Origin: Cellulomonas sp. PhB150
GTDB taxonomy: Bacteria > Actinomycetota > Actinomycetes > Actinomycetales > Cellulomonadaceae
Assembly (NCBI RefSeq): GCF_003755175.1
Contig: NZ_RKHX01000002.1
Location: forward strand, 186,001 to 250,000
Reading direction: 5' to 3'
DNA: 64,000 nucleotides
The translations under genes were made by a program, and so were the position numbers. Below are positions 10,670-19,110 of the stretch, piece after piece; the first letter of the stretch is position 1, and the number at the start of each line of letters is the position of its first letter. Under the pieces are notes generated by a model, which saw only the letters and a program-made list of their open reading frames with translations, had not been told where the DNA came from and made no database searches.

Positions 10670-12703
10670 ATGGAGTCACGGGCACAGCGGCGCAACGCCG
10701 TGCCGCACGGCCACGGGTTCGTCCACGAGGGCATCGCCTTCGGCTGCGACTACAACCCCGAGCAGTGGGACGAGTCCGTCTGGGTCGAGGACGTCGCGCT
10801 CATGCAGGCCGCCCGGATCGACCTCGTCGCCATCAACATCTTCGGCTGGTCGCACCTGCAGCGGCCCGACGGCGCGATCGACTTCTCCGGCCTCGACACG
10901 GTCGTCGGGCTCCTGCACGACGCGGGCATCCGCATCAACCTCGGCACCGGGACGGCCTCGCCGCCGCCTTGGCTCACGACGCGGCACCCGGAGATCCTGC
11001 CGGTGGCCGAGGACGGCACCACGCGGTTCCCGGGCGGCCGGCAGGCCTGGTGCCCGAGCTCGCCTGTGTTCCGGCGCTACGCCCTCGACCTCGTCGAGCA
11101 GGTCGCGGCCCGGTACGGCGACCACCCCGCCGTGGCCGTCTGGCACGTCTCCAACGAGCTGGGCTGCCACAACGCGCTGTGCTACTGCGACGAGAGCGCG
11201 GCCGCGTTCCGCCGCTGGCTCGAGGCGCGGTACGGCACGATCGAGCGCCTGAACGCGGCGTGGGGCACCACGTTCTGGAGCCAGCGCTACTACGGCTGGG
11301 ACGAGATCGGCACGCCGCGGCTCACGCTCTCGACGCGCAACCCGGGCCAGGTGCTCGACTTCCAGCGCTTCAGCTCGGACGAGGTGCTCGGCCACTACCT
11401 GGCCGAGGCCGCGACGATCCGCCGGCACAGCCGCGTCGCGGTGACGACCAACTTCATGGTCACCGCGCACATCCGCAACCTCGACTACTGGGACTGGGCC
11501 GGCCACGTCGACGTCGTCGCGAACGACCACTACCTCGACCACCGCCTCGCAGACCCCACGGCCGAGCTCGCGTTCGCCGCCGACTCGACCCGCGGGCTCG
11601 CGCAGGGCGCGCCGTGGCTGCTCATGGAGCACTCGACGGGCGCGGTGAACTGGCAGCCGCTCAACCTGGCCAAGGGACCGGGTGAGATGGTCCGCAACTC
11701 GCTGACCCACGTCGCGCGCGGCGCCGACGGCGTCTGCTTCTTCCAGTGGCGTGCCTCGCAGCAGGGCTCGGAGAAGTTCCACTCCGCGCTCGTGCCGCAC
11801 GCCGGCACGGACAGCGCGAGCTGGCGCGAGGTCGTCGCGCTCGGCGACCTCGTCGACCGCCTCGGCGAGGTCGCCGGGACGCGCGTGGAGGCCGACGTCG
11901 CGCTCGTCTTCTCCTGGGACAACTGGTGGGCCGCCGAGGCGGAGATGCGCCCGAGCCACGACGTCACCTACCTCGACCAGGTGCACGCGCTCTACGGCGC
12001 GCTGCACGCGGCCGGCGTGACCGTGGACGTGGTGCGGCCCGGCGCGGATCTGTCCGGCTACCGCGTCGTCGTCGTGCCCGGCCTGTACCTCGTCTCGGAC
12101 GCCGCTGCCACGGTGCTCGACGACTACGTCCAGTGCGGCGGCACCGCGCTGGTCACCTTCTTCAGCGGCATCGTCGACGAGGACGACCGCGTGCGGCTCG
12201 GCGGCTACCCCGGGGCGTTCCGCGACCTGCTCGGCGTCCGGGTCGAGGAGTTCGCCCCCCTGCGGGCCGACGAGTCCGTCGCGCTCTCGTCGGGCGCGAC
12301 GGCACGCCTGTGGACCGAGCGGCTCACGACGACGACGGCCACGGCGGTCGACGCCTTCGTCGACGGCCCCGCGAGCGGCGTCGCCGCCGTCACCAGGAAC
12401 GCGCGGGGCCGGGGGACCGCCTGGTACCTGGCCACGACGCTCGACACCAAGAGCCTGGGCGGGCTCGTCGAGCGCGTGCTCGCCGAGGCCGGCGTCGACC
12501 GCCACCCGGCCGGCGGCAACGGGCTGGACGTCGTGCGCCGCAGCGCCGCCGACCGGTCCTACCTCTTCCTCATCAACCACCGCACGGACGACGTCGACGT
12601 GGACGTCGTCGGGCACGAGCTGGTCACCGGCACCTGGGCGGACGCCTCGGTCACCGTGCCCGCGGGTGCCGTGCGGATCATCCGAGAGAGGAGCGCGGCA
12701 TGA
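10670..12703 (+). CDS. GH42 beta-galactosidase
   Basis: A 677-residue GH42 enzyme. The TIM barrel starts with FGCDYNPEQW and carries the acid/base E163 in WHVSNELG and the nucleophile E320 in LLMEHSTG. C128, C166, C171 and C173 form the zinc-site cysteine cluster known in GH42. Trimerisation (about 400-600) and C-terminal beta domains follow. No signal peptide is seen, so it should act in the cytoplasm on imported beta-galactosides. It is first in a five-gene operon and is controlled by the two operators just upstream. AAGGAG sits ten bases before the ATG. Its end overlaps the permease start by ATGA. Confidence 0.94.
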   Translation: MESRAQRRNAVPHGHGFVHEGIAFGCDYNPEQWDESVWVEDVALMQAARIDLVAINIFGWSHLQRPDGAIDFSGLDTVVGLLHDAGIRINLGTGTASPPPWLTTRHPEILPVAEDGTTRFPGGRQAWCPSSPVFRRYALDLVEQVAARYGDHPAVAVWHVSNELGCHNALCYCDESAAAFRRWLEARYGTIERLNAAWGTTFWSQRYYGWDEIGTPRLTLSTRNPGQVLDFQRFSSDEVLGHYLAEAATIRRHSRVAVTTNFMVTAHIRNLDYWDWAGHVDVVANDHYLDHRLADPTAELAFAADSTRGLAQGAPWLLMEHSTGAVNWQPLNLAKGPGEMVRNSLTHVARGADGVCFFQWRASQQGSEKFHSALVPHAGTDSASWREVVALGDLVDRLGEVAGTRVEADVALVFSWDNWWAAEAEMRPSHDVTYLDQVHALYGALHAAGVTVDVVRPGADLSGYRVVVVPGLYLVSDAAATVLDDYVQCGGTALVTFFSGIVDEDDRVRLGGYPGAFRDLLGVRVEEFAPLRADESVALSSGATARLWTERLTTTTATAVDAFVDGPASGVAAVTRNARGRGTAWYLATTLDTKSLGGLVERVLAEAGVDRHPAGGNGLDVVRRSAADRSYLFLINHRTDDVDVDVVGHELVTGTWADASVTVPAGAVRIIRERSAA

Positions 12704-13623
12704 CCGCGACACTCACCACCCCCACCCCTGGGCGCACGGGCGGGCGCAAGCGCCGGACCAAGGTGCACCACAAGGGCGCGATCTTCGCGTTCGTCGTGCC
12801 GTTCGGCGTGCTGTTCGCCGCCTTCTACCTGGTCCCGATCGGCTACGCGATCGTCCAGTCGACGCTCGTCGTCGAGCGCGACGGCACGTTCGGCAAGGCC
12901 ACCGAGGTCTTCGGCGGGCTGCAGCAGTACGCGCTGGTCTTCCAGAACGCGCCGTTCTGGCGCTCGGTCGGGCGGGTGCTGCTGTTCGGCGTCGTGCAGG
13001 TGCCCGTGATGCTCGGGCTCGCGCTGCTCTTCGCGCTCCTGCTCGACTCGCCGCTGGTCAAGGGCAAGAAGTTCTTCCGGCTCGCGTTCTTCGTGCCGTA
13101 CGCGGTGCCCGGCGTCATCGCGGCGATCATGTGGGGCTTCCTGTTCTCGCCCGACCTGTCGCCGTTCACCGCGCTGACCCAGAACGTGCACTTCCTCTCG
13201 GCGGACCTCGTGCTGTGGTCCATCGCCAACGTCGTGACCTGGGTGTTCGTCGGTTACAACATGCTGATCATCTACTCCTCACTCCTGGCGATCCCCACCG
13301 AGGTGTACGAGGCGGCGCGGCTCGACGGCGCGAGCCAGGCGCGCATCGCGTGGTCGATCAAGATCCCGATGGTGCGGCCCGCGATCGTCCTGACGGCGAT
13401 CTTCTCGATCATCGGCACGCTCCAGCTGCTCGCCGAGCCACAGGTGTTCCGGTCGTTCAGCTCGGCCGTGACCAGCACGTTCACGCCGAACATGACGGTC
13501 TACGCGACCTCGTCGATCCCGAACTTCAACCTCGCGGCCGCGTTCTCCGTCGTGCTCGCGCTGGCGACGTTCGTCCTGTCCTTCACGTTCCTGAAGTTCA
13601 CGCAGCGAAAGGACGCGTCATGA
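12700..13623 (+). CDS. ABC sugar transporter permease (MalF/LacF type)
   Basis: A 307-residue permease with six predicted membrane segments, the first at about residues 27-50. The EAA loop that docks the ATPase is visible as EVYEAARLDGASQARIAWSIKIP. It forms the channel with the next gene product for binding-protein-dependent import of galacto-oligosaccharides. No ATPase gene is in the operon; actinomycetes often use a shared MsiK-type ATPase, which is assumed here. Confidence 0.92.
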   Translation: MTATLTTPTPGRTGGRKRRTKVHHKGAIFAFVVPFGVLFAAFYLVPIGYAIVQSTLVVERDGTFGKATEVFGGLQQYALVFQNAPFWRSVGRVLLFGVVQVPVMLGLALLFALLLDSPLVKGKKFFRLAFFVPYAVPGVIAAIMWGFLFSPDLSPFTALTQNVHFLSADLVLWSIANVVTWVFVGYNMLIIYSSLLAIPTEVYEAARLDGASQARIAWSIKIPMVRPAIVLTAIFSIIGTLQLLAEPQVFRSFSSAVTSTFTPNMTVYATSSIPNFNLAAAFSVVLALATFVLSFTFLKFTQRKDAS

Positions 13624-14519
13624 GCGTCGCCACCGCCGAGCGGACCGCCGCGTCGTCCACCAGGCCGCGCGCGACGGGCGTGCGCGAGTCCCTGCTGTCC
13701 CGCACGGGCGCGATGCTCGTCATGGGGATCTTCACGGTCTACTTCCTCATCCCGATCTGGTGGCTCGTGGTCGCGTCCACGAAGTCGTCGGGCGACTTCC
13801 TCTCGTCGAACCCGCTGTGGTTCGGGGACCTCGACCTGGTCGGCAACCTCAAGGCCCTCTTCCAGTACCGCGACGGGCTCTACCTGCACTGGCTCGGCAA
13901 CAGCGTCCTGTACGCCGGAGTGGGTTCGTTCGTCGCGACGCTCATCGCCGGCATGTGCGGCTACGCCCTGGCCAAGTACCGGTTCCCCGGGCGCGAGCTG
14001 CTGTTCAACGTGGTCCTCGGCGGCGTTCTCGTGCCGGCCACCGCGCTCGCGCTGCCGCTGTTCCTGCTGTTCAGCAAGGTGCACCTGACGAACACGTACT
14101 GGGCGGTGCTCCTGCCGAGCATCGTCAGCCCGTTCGGCGTGTACCTGGGACGGGTGTTCGCCGCGGCGAGCGTGCCCGACGAGCTCCTCGAGGCGAGCCG
14201 CATCGACGGCGCCGGCGAGGTGCGGACGTTCTTCACGGTCTCGGTCCGGCTGATGATGCCCGCCCTGGTCACGGTGTTCCTGTTTCAGTTCGTCGCGATC
14301 TGGAACAACTTCTTCCTCCCGCTGATCATGCTGCGCAGCGAGAAGCTCTTCCCGGTGACCTTCGGGCTCTACACGTGGAACTCCCAGCTCAACCAGTTCC
14401 CCGAGCTGCGCACCTTCGTTCTCGTCGGAGCGCTCGTCTCGATCGTGCCGCTCGTCGTCACCTTCCTCCTCCTGCAGCGCTTCTGGCGCACCGGTCTGGG
14501 TACCGGCTCGCTGAAGTGA
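13620..14519 (+). CDS. ABC sugar transporter permease (MalG/LacG type)
   Basis: A 299-residue permease with about six membrane segments and the EAA loop ELLEASRIDGAGEVRTFFTV. It starts with an ATGA overlap on the preceding permease. It ends 69 bp before the binding-protein gene; that gap holds a perfect 8-bp stem-loop. Confidence 0.92.
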   Translation: MSVATAERTAASSTRPRATGVRESLLSRTGAMLVMGIFTVYFLIPIWWLVVASTKSSGDFLSSNPLWFGDLDLVGNLKALFQYRDGLYLHWLGNSVLYAGVGSFVATLIAGMCGYALAKYRFPGRELLFNVVLGGVLVPATALALPLFLLFSKVHLTNTYWAVLLPSIVSPFGVYLGRVFAAASVPDELLEASRIDGAGEVRTFFTVSVRLMMPALVTVFLFQFVAIWNNFFLPLIMLRSEKLFPVTFGLYTWNSQLNQFPELRTFVLVGALVSIVPLVVTFLLLQRFWRTGLGTGSLK

Positions 14520-14541
14520 CCCCCTGACTGACCCACCCCCA

Positions 14542-14562
14542 TGCCGTGCTGTCCGCACGGCA
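14542..14562 (+). terminator. Intercistronic stem-loop before the sugar-binding protein
   Basis: TGCCGTGC and GCACGGCA form a perfect 8-bp stem with loop TGTCC. There is no U tract. Placed between permease and binding-protein genes, it could stabilise the downstream message or partly terminate upstream transcription, giving unequal protein levels. Function is inferred. Confidence 0.55.
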
Positions 14563-14588
14563 CCACCCCCACCAGGAAATGGATCACC

Positions 14589-15923
14589 ATGTTCACCAAG
14601 AGAGCGGCCACCGTTGCCCTGCTCGCTGCGGTCGCCCTGGCCGGTTGCTCGACCTCGGGCGGGAGCACCGAAGGCAGCACCGACGCCGCCGACGCGGGCG
14701 CCTGCGCGCCCTCGGGCGGCAACGTCACCCTGCAGTTCACGTCGTGGATCCCCGGCATCGAGGACGTCGTGAAGCTGTGGAACGACAAGAACCCGGACAT
14801 CCAGGTCACGGTCCAGACCGGTCCCAACGGCAACTCGGGGACCTACCAGAACTTCTTCAACCAGCTCAAGGCCGGCAACGCGCCCGACCTCGGCCAGATC
14901 GAGTACGACGCCCTGCCGAACTTCCGCGTGCAGGACGGCCTCGAGGACCTGTCCGCGTGCAAGGACGTCGTCGCGGCCAAGGACTCGTTCGTCGACTGGA
15001 CCTGGGGCCAGGTCACCCTCGGCACCGAGTCCTCCGTCTACGCCGTCCCTCAGGACTCGGGCCCGATGGCGCTGTTCTACCGCTCGGACCTGTTCAAGAA
15101 GAACGACATCGCCGTGCCGACCACCTGGGCCGAGTACAAGGACGCCGCCAAGAAGATCCGCGCGCTGGGCGGCTACATCACCAACTTCTCGCAGTCGGAC
15201 ATCAACCAGTTCGCGGGCTTCGTGTGGCAGGCCGGCGGCAGCTGGTTCGCCAACGACGGCGACGACTGGACCGTCGACATGACGTCGGGCGCCTCCAAGC
15301 AGGTCGCCGACTACTGGCAGGACCTCATCGACGAGGACCTCGTCTCGACCTACCCGGCGTGGACCGACGAGTGGAACAACGCCTACAACTCGAGCAAGGT
15401 CTGGACCTGGAACTCGGCCGTGTGGGGTGCCAACTCGATCGCGAGCGGCGCGCCGGACACCTCCGGCAAGTGGTCGGTTGCCGACGCCCCGCAGTGGAAC
15501 GCCGGCGACAAGGCGTCGGGCAACTGGGGCGGCTCGTCGACCGCGGTGCTCAAGGGCAGCAAGCACGTCTACGAGGCCGCGAAGTTCGCGCTGTGGCTCA
15601 ACACGTCCGACGAGGCGCTGACCGCGCTGAACAAGGCGGCGAACCTCTACCCCGCCACGAAGGCCGGCCTCGAGCTGCCGGTGCTCAAGGAGGGCGTCGA
15701 GTTCTACGGCGGCCAGCCGATCTACGACGTGTTCGCCAAGGCCTCCGGCGAGGTCAACCCCGACTTCGTGTGGGGCCCGACCATGACGCAGACCTACGCT
15801 GACGTGTCCGACGGCTTCAAGTCCGCCGCCAGCGGCAAGGGCACCCTGCTCGACGCGCTGACGTCCGGGCAGCAGTCGACGATTGACACCATGAAGGCCC
15901 AGTCGATCCCGGTGAAGGGCTGA
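14589..15923 (+). CDS. Extracellular sugar-binding lipoprotein
   Basis: A 444-residue family 1 solute-binding protein. The signal peptide MFTKRAATVALLAAVALAGC ends in a lipobox with C20 as the lipidation site. A Ser/Gly/Thr-rich linker follows, then the two-lobed binding fold (TLQFTSWIPGIEDVVKLWND...). It presents the oligosaccharide to the upstream permeases at the outer face of the membrane. The ATG at 14589 was chosen because it gives a proper signal peptide and has AGGAAA upstream. The ligand is inferred to be a galactose-containing oligosaccharide from the flanking GH42 and GH36 genes. Confidence 0.92.
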   Translation: MFTKRAATVALLAAVALAGCSTSGGSTEGSTDAADAGACAPSGGNVTLQFTSWIPGIEDVVKLWNDKNPDIQVTVQTGPNGNSGTYQNFFNQLKAGNAPDLGQIEYDALPNFRVQDGLEDLSACKDVVAAKDSFVDWTWGQVTLGTESSVYAVPQDSGPMALFYRSDLFKKNDIAVPTTWAEYKDAAKKIRALGGYITNFSQSDINQFAGFVWQAGGSWFANDGDDWTVDMTSGASKQVADYWQDLIDEDLVSTYPAWTDEWNNAYNSSKVWTWNSAVWGANSIASGAPDTSGKWSVADAPQWNAGDKASGNWGGSSTAVLKGSKHVYEAAKFALWLNTSDEALTALNKAANLYPATKAGLELPVLKEGVEFYGGQPIYDVFAKASGEVNPDFVWGPTMTQTYADVSDGFKSAASGKGTLLDALTSGQQSTIDTMKAQSIPVKG

Positions 15924-15928
15924 CCAAG

Positions 15929-17977
15929 TTGCTCCACCACCTCCGTGCCGCGGGCGTCAGCGTTCTCCTCGACGCCCGCGGCACGGGCGTGCCCCGCGTC
16001 GTGCACTGGGGTCGTGACCTCGGCGACCTGACCGACGAGGACCTCGCGGCGCTCGCGGACGCGACGGTGCCCGCGGTGCCGCCCAGCTCGGTCGACCACC
16101 CGTTGCGGGTCTCGCTCGTACCTGGGCTCGCCGAGGGCTGGAGCGGGCGGCCCACCGTGGCCGTGCACCGCCCAGGCGGGCCGCTCGACCTCGACCTGCG
16201 TTCCGCGGGCGGCCTCGCGAGCCGGGACGAGGCGGCCGGCGTGGCCGTCGAGACCGAGGTCGAGCTGACCCCGCAGGGCGTGCTGCGTCTGCGGCAGTCC
16301 GTCCGCAACGAGGGGTCGACGCCGCTCGCGGTCGATGCGGCAGCCGTCGTCGTCCCCGTCCCGGACCGGGCCCGCGAGGTGCTCGACTTCTCCGGCCTGT
16401 GGAGCCACGAGCGCCGCCCGCAGCGGCACCTGCCCCCGCACGGCGTCTGGTCGCGCGAGTCGCGGCACGGGCGGCCGGGGCACGACGACGCGTTCCTGCT
16501 GACCGTCGGCGTCCCCGGGTTCGGCTTCCGGCACGGCGAGGTCTGGGCGGCGCACGTCGCGTGGAGCGGCGACTCGGTGTCCTGGCTGGAGCGCTCGTCG
16601 CTGGGGGTGTCCCTCCTCGGCGGCGGCGAGCTGCTCGCGCCCGGCGAGGTCACGCTCGCGCCGGGGGAGACGTACACGGGGCCGTGGACGGTGCTCGTCT
16701 GGTCGGACGCTGGCCTCGACGGGCTGTCCGATCGGCTGCACCCGTGGATCCGGTCCTGGTCGACCATCGGCCGGCCGCGCCCCCTCGTGCTCAACACGTG
16801 GGAGGCCGTGTACTTCGACCACTCGCTCGAGCGCCTCGAGCCGCTGGTCGACGCCGCCGCCGCGGTCGGCGTCGAGCGGTTCGTGCTCGACGACGGCTGG
16901 TTCCGCGGCCGCGACGACGACACCCGGGCGCTGGGGGACTGGTTCGTCGACCTCGCGAAGTGGCCCGACGGCCTGACCCCTCTGATCGACCGGGTCACCG
17001 GCGCGGGGATGGAGTTCGGCCTGTGGGTCGAGCCGGAGATGGTCAACCCCGACTCCGACCTCGCCCGCTCGCACCCGCAGTGGCTCGTCGGCGCCGGGAC
17101 GTGGCGCCACCAGCGCGTGCTCGACCTGACGCAGCCGGCCGCGTACGCCCACGTGCGCGACCGGCTCGACGCGCTGCTCACCGAGTACCCGATCGCCTAC
17201 CTCAAGTGGGACCACAACCGCGACCTGCTCGCGTCCGCCGCGCACGGGCAGACAATCGCGCTGTACGCGCTGCTCGCCGAGCTGCGGGCCGACCACCCGT
17301 CCGTCGAGATCGAGTCGTGCGCGTCCGGCGGCGGGCGGATCGACCTGGGCATCCTGCCGCTCGTCGACCGGGTGTGGACGAGCGACACGAACGACCCGCT
17401 CGAGCGGCAGTCGATCCAGCGCTGGACGGGGCTCGTGATCCCGCCCGAGTACCTGGGCAGCCATCTCGGCGCGGCGCGTGCGCACACGACCGGGCGGACG
17501 GCCGCGCTGTCGTTCCGGCTGGTCACGGCCCTGTTCGGGCACGCCGGGATCGAGTGGGACCTCACGCGTGCGTCGGCCGACGAGCTCGCGGCGGTCACCC
17601 GGTGGACCGCGCTGTACCGCTCCTCGCGCGCGCTGCTGCACGGCGGCGTCGTCGTCCGCGGGGACGCGAGCGACCCCGCGTGGCTCACGCACGGCGTCGT
17701 GGCGACCGACCGGTCCGAGGCGTTGTTCGCCGTGGTCGCGCTCGGCACCGCGCAGGGCGCTTTGCCGCCGGTGATCCGGCTGCCCGGCCTCGATCCGTCG
17801 CGGACCTATCGCGTGAGCGTGGTCGACGTGGGCGCGGAGCCGACGTTCGTCCAGCCGCAGGCGCCTCCGTGGTGGCCCGGAACGACGCTGCCGGGCCGCG
17901 TGCTCGCGGAGGTCGGGCTCGCGGCTCCGCTGCTCGCGCCGGAGAACGCGGTGCTGCTGCGGTGCGAAGCTGTCTGA
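15929..17977 (+). CDS. GH36 alpha-galactosidase
   Basis: A 682-residue GH36 enzyme with an N-terminal beta-supersandwich (to about residue 285) and a catalytic TIM barrel. The nucleophile is D428 in LKWDHNRD and the acid/base is D486 in WTSDTNDPLERQ; DDGWFRGRDDD and WVEPEMVNPDSDL also match. It removes alpha-1,6-galactose from raffinose- or melibiose-type sugars. The start is TTG at 15929, six bases after the binding-protein stop, with GAAGGG upstream. No signal peptide, so cytoplasmic. Together with GH42 it lets the operon use both alpha- and beta-galactosides. Its stop abuts that of the convergent DUF5808 gene. Confidence 0.93.
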   Translation: MLHHLRAAGVSVLLDARGTGVPRVVHWGRDLGDLTDEDLAALADATVPAVPPSSVDHPLRVSLVPGLAEGWSGRPTVAVHRPGGPLDLDLRSAGGLASRDEAAGVAVETEVELTPQGVLRLRQSVRNEGSTPLAVDAAAVVVPVPDRAREVLDFSGLWSHERRPQRHLPPHGVWSRESRHGRPGHDDAFLLTVGVPGFGFRHGEVWAAHVAWSGDSVSWLERSSLGVSLLGGGELLAPGEVTLAPGETYTGPWTVLVWSDAGLDGLSDRLHPWIRSWSTIGRPRPLVLNTWEAVYFDHSLERLEPLVDAAAAVGVERFVLDDGWFRGRDDDTRALGDWFVDLAKWPDGLTPLIDRVTGAGMEFGLWVEPEMVNPDSDLARSHPQWLVGAGTWRHQRVLDLTQPAAYAHVRDRLDALLTEYPIAYLKWDHNRDLLASAAHGQTIALYALLAELRADHPSVEIESCASGGGRIDLGILPLVDRVWTSDTNDPLERQSIQRWTGLVIPPEYLGSHLGAARAHTTGRTAALSFRLVTALFGHAGIEWDLTRASADELAAVTRWTALYRSSRALLHGGVVVRGDASDPAWLTHGVVATDRSEALFAVVALGTAQGALPPVIRLPGLDPSRTYRVSVVDVGAEPTFVQPQAPPWWPGTTLPGRVLAEVGLAAPLLAPENAVLLRCEAV

Positions 17978-18283
17978 CTAGCCTGCGATCTGCTTCCGCG
18001 CGACCGCCACCACCTTGCCCAGGTTCACAGTCCACCCGACCCCGAACACGCGCGGGTTGATCACGTGCGAGGACTCGGGGTCCCACAAGCGTTCCTTGAG
18101 CCGCGCGACGGTCGGGATCCGGAAGTCGTAGGGCACGAAGCCGACGACCGTGCCGTGCCACTCGCGCTCGTCGGCCGGGGTGCGCACCTCCTTGACCACG
18201 GCGGCGACCGCGAGGCCGAGTGTGACCAGCCGGATGAGTCGCTGGATGTCGCGCGGGCCCTTGGCGTGCTTGGCTGACGTCAT
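17978..18283 (-). CDS. Small DUF5808 membrane protein
   Basis: A 101-residue protein with one hydrophobic segment near residues 15-36 and the conserved block VPYDFRIPTVARLKERLWDP then NPRVFGVGWTVNLG, which matches the DUF5808 domain. The family function is unknown to me. AGGGAG precedes the ATG. It lies 62 bp downstream of the terD gene on the same strand, possibly in one transcript. Confidence 0.75.
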   Translation of the reverse strand: MTSAKHAKGPRDIQRLIRLVTLGLAVAAVVKEVRTPADEREWHGTVVGFVPYDFRIPTVARLKERLWDPESSHVINPRVFGVGWTVNLGKVVAVARKQIAG

Positions 18284-18345
18284 CTCGGCTCCCTGGGTCG
18301 GCTGTGGTGTTCCACTATCCTCCGAATGACGTTCAGGCGGGCTGG

Positions 18346-18966
18346 TTACTTCTGCTGCCCGACCGGCCCGATGTCCATCTTCACGGCGTCCTTCTTGTAC
18401 CCGATCCGGTTCTCGGAGCCCGGCTTGGAGTACAGCTCGAGGTTGACGACCGTGAACGTGCGGTCCGCGCCCAGCAGCACCTCGCCGAAGCAGAGCGTGT
18501 ACTGCGCGGCGTCGGCGCTCGAGTCGGACGCGGCCAGGCCGACGACCTGCTCGCCGTTGGCGATGTTCACGTAGACGCCGTACTCGCGGAAGCTGCCGGT
18601 GCCGTTCTCCAGCGCGGAGTAGCTGGACAGGGCGATCGCGGCGATGTCCGGGTGCCACGTGATGGTGATGGTCTCCAGGGCGCCGGGTGTGCGGATGTCG
18701 CCGGAGTGGCGGACCGCGCCCTCGGGGGTGCTCAGAACCTCGTCGGCGTTCGCGGCACCGACGTAGACCAGGCGGCCGTCGCGGTAGCGGACCAGGGCCT
18801 TGAGGTCGTAGTCCTTCTTCTTCGCGGTCCAGCCGTTGCTCACCTCGATGGTCGGACGCTCGGCGGCCGACTTCGTCAGGGTGATCCGCGAGCCCTTGGT
18901 CAGGCTGACCGTGGGTGCGGCCGCCGCGGGGGCAGGCTCGGGCTTGGAACGGGAGAACAGGCCCAT
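18346..18966 (-). CDS. TerD-family tellurium-resistance/stress protein
   Basis: A 206-residue protein. A short Pro/Ala linker precedes the TerD beta-sandwich (from about residue 20, VSLTKGSRITLTK), with FREYGVYVNIANG and YTLCFGEVLLGADRTFTVVN as conserved parts. TerD domains bind calcium and serve tellurite and phage/stress phenotypes, but the exact role is unresolved. The start ATG has AAGGAG. A TACGGT box at 19004-19009 on the minus strand is a candidate promoter. Here it is alone, without the usual terABCDE neighbours. Confidence 0.85.
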   Translation of the reverse strand: MGLFSRSKPEPAPAAAAPTVSLTKGSRITLTKSAAERPTIEVSNGWTAKKKDYDLKALVRYRDGRLVYVGAANADEVLSTPEGAVRHSGDIRTPGALETITITWHPDIAAIALSSYSALENGTGSFREYGVYVNIANGEQVVGLAASDSSADAAQYTLCFGEVLLGADRTFTVVNLELYSKPGSENRIGYKKDAVKMDIGPVGQQK

Positions 18967-19110
18967 CGGGACTCCTTGGTGCGGCGCGAACGGGATCGGT
19001 CCCACCGTAGCGAGTGACGACGTGCATCGGTTCGGTGACGGGATGTCGGTCCAGGTCAAGGCGGCGGCGATGCGCGCCGATGACGACTCACGAGCATCGA
19101 GGGGGCCGGC

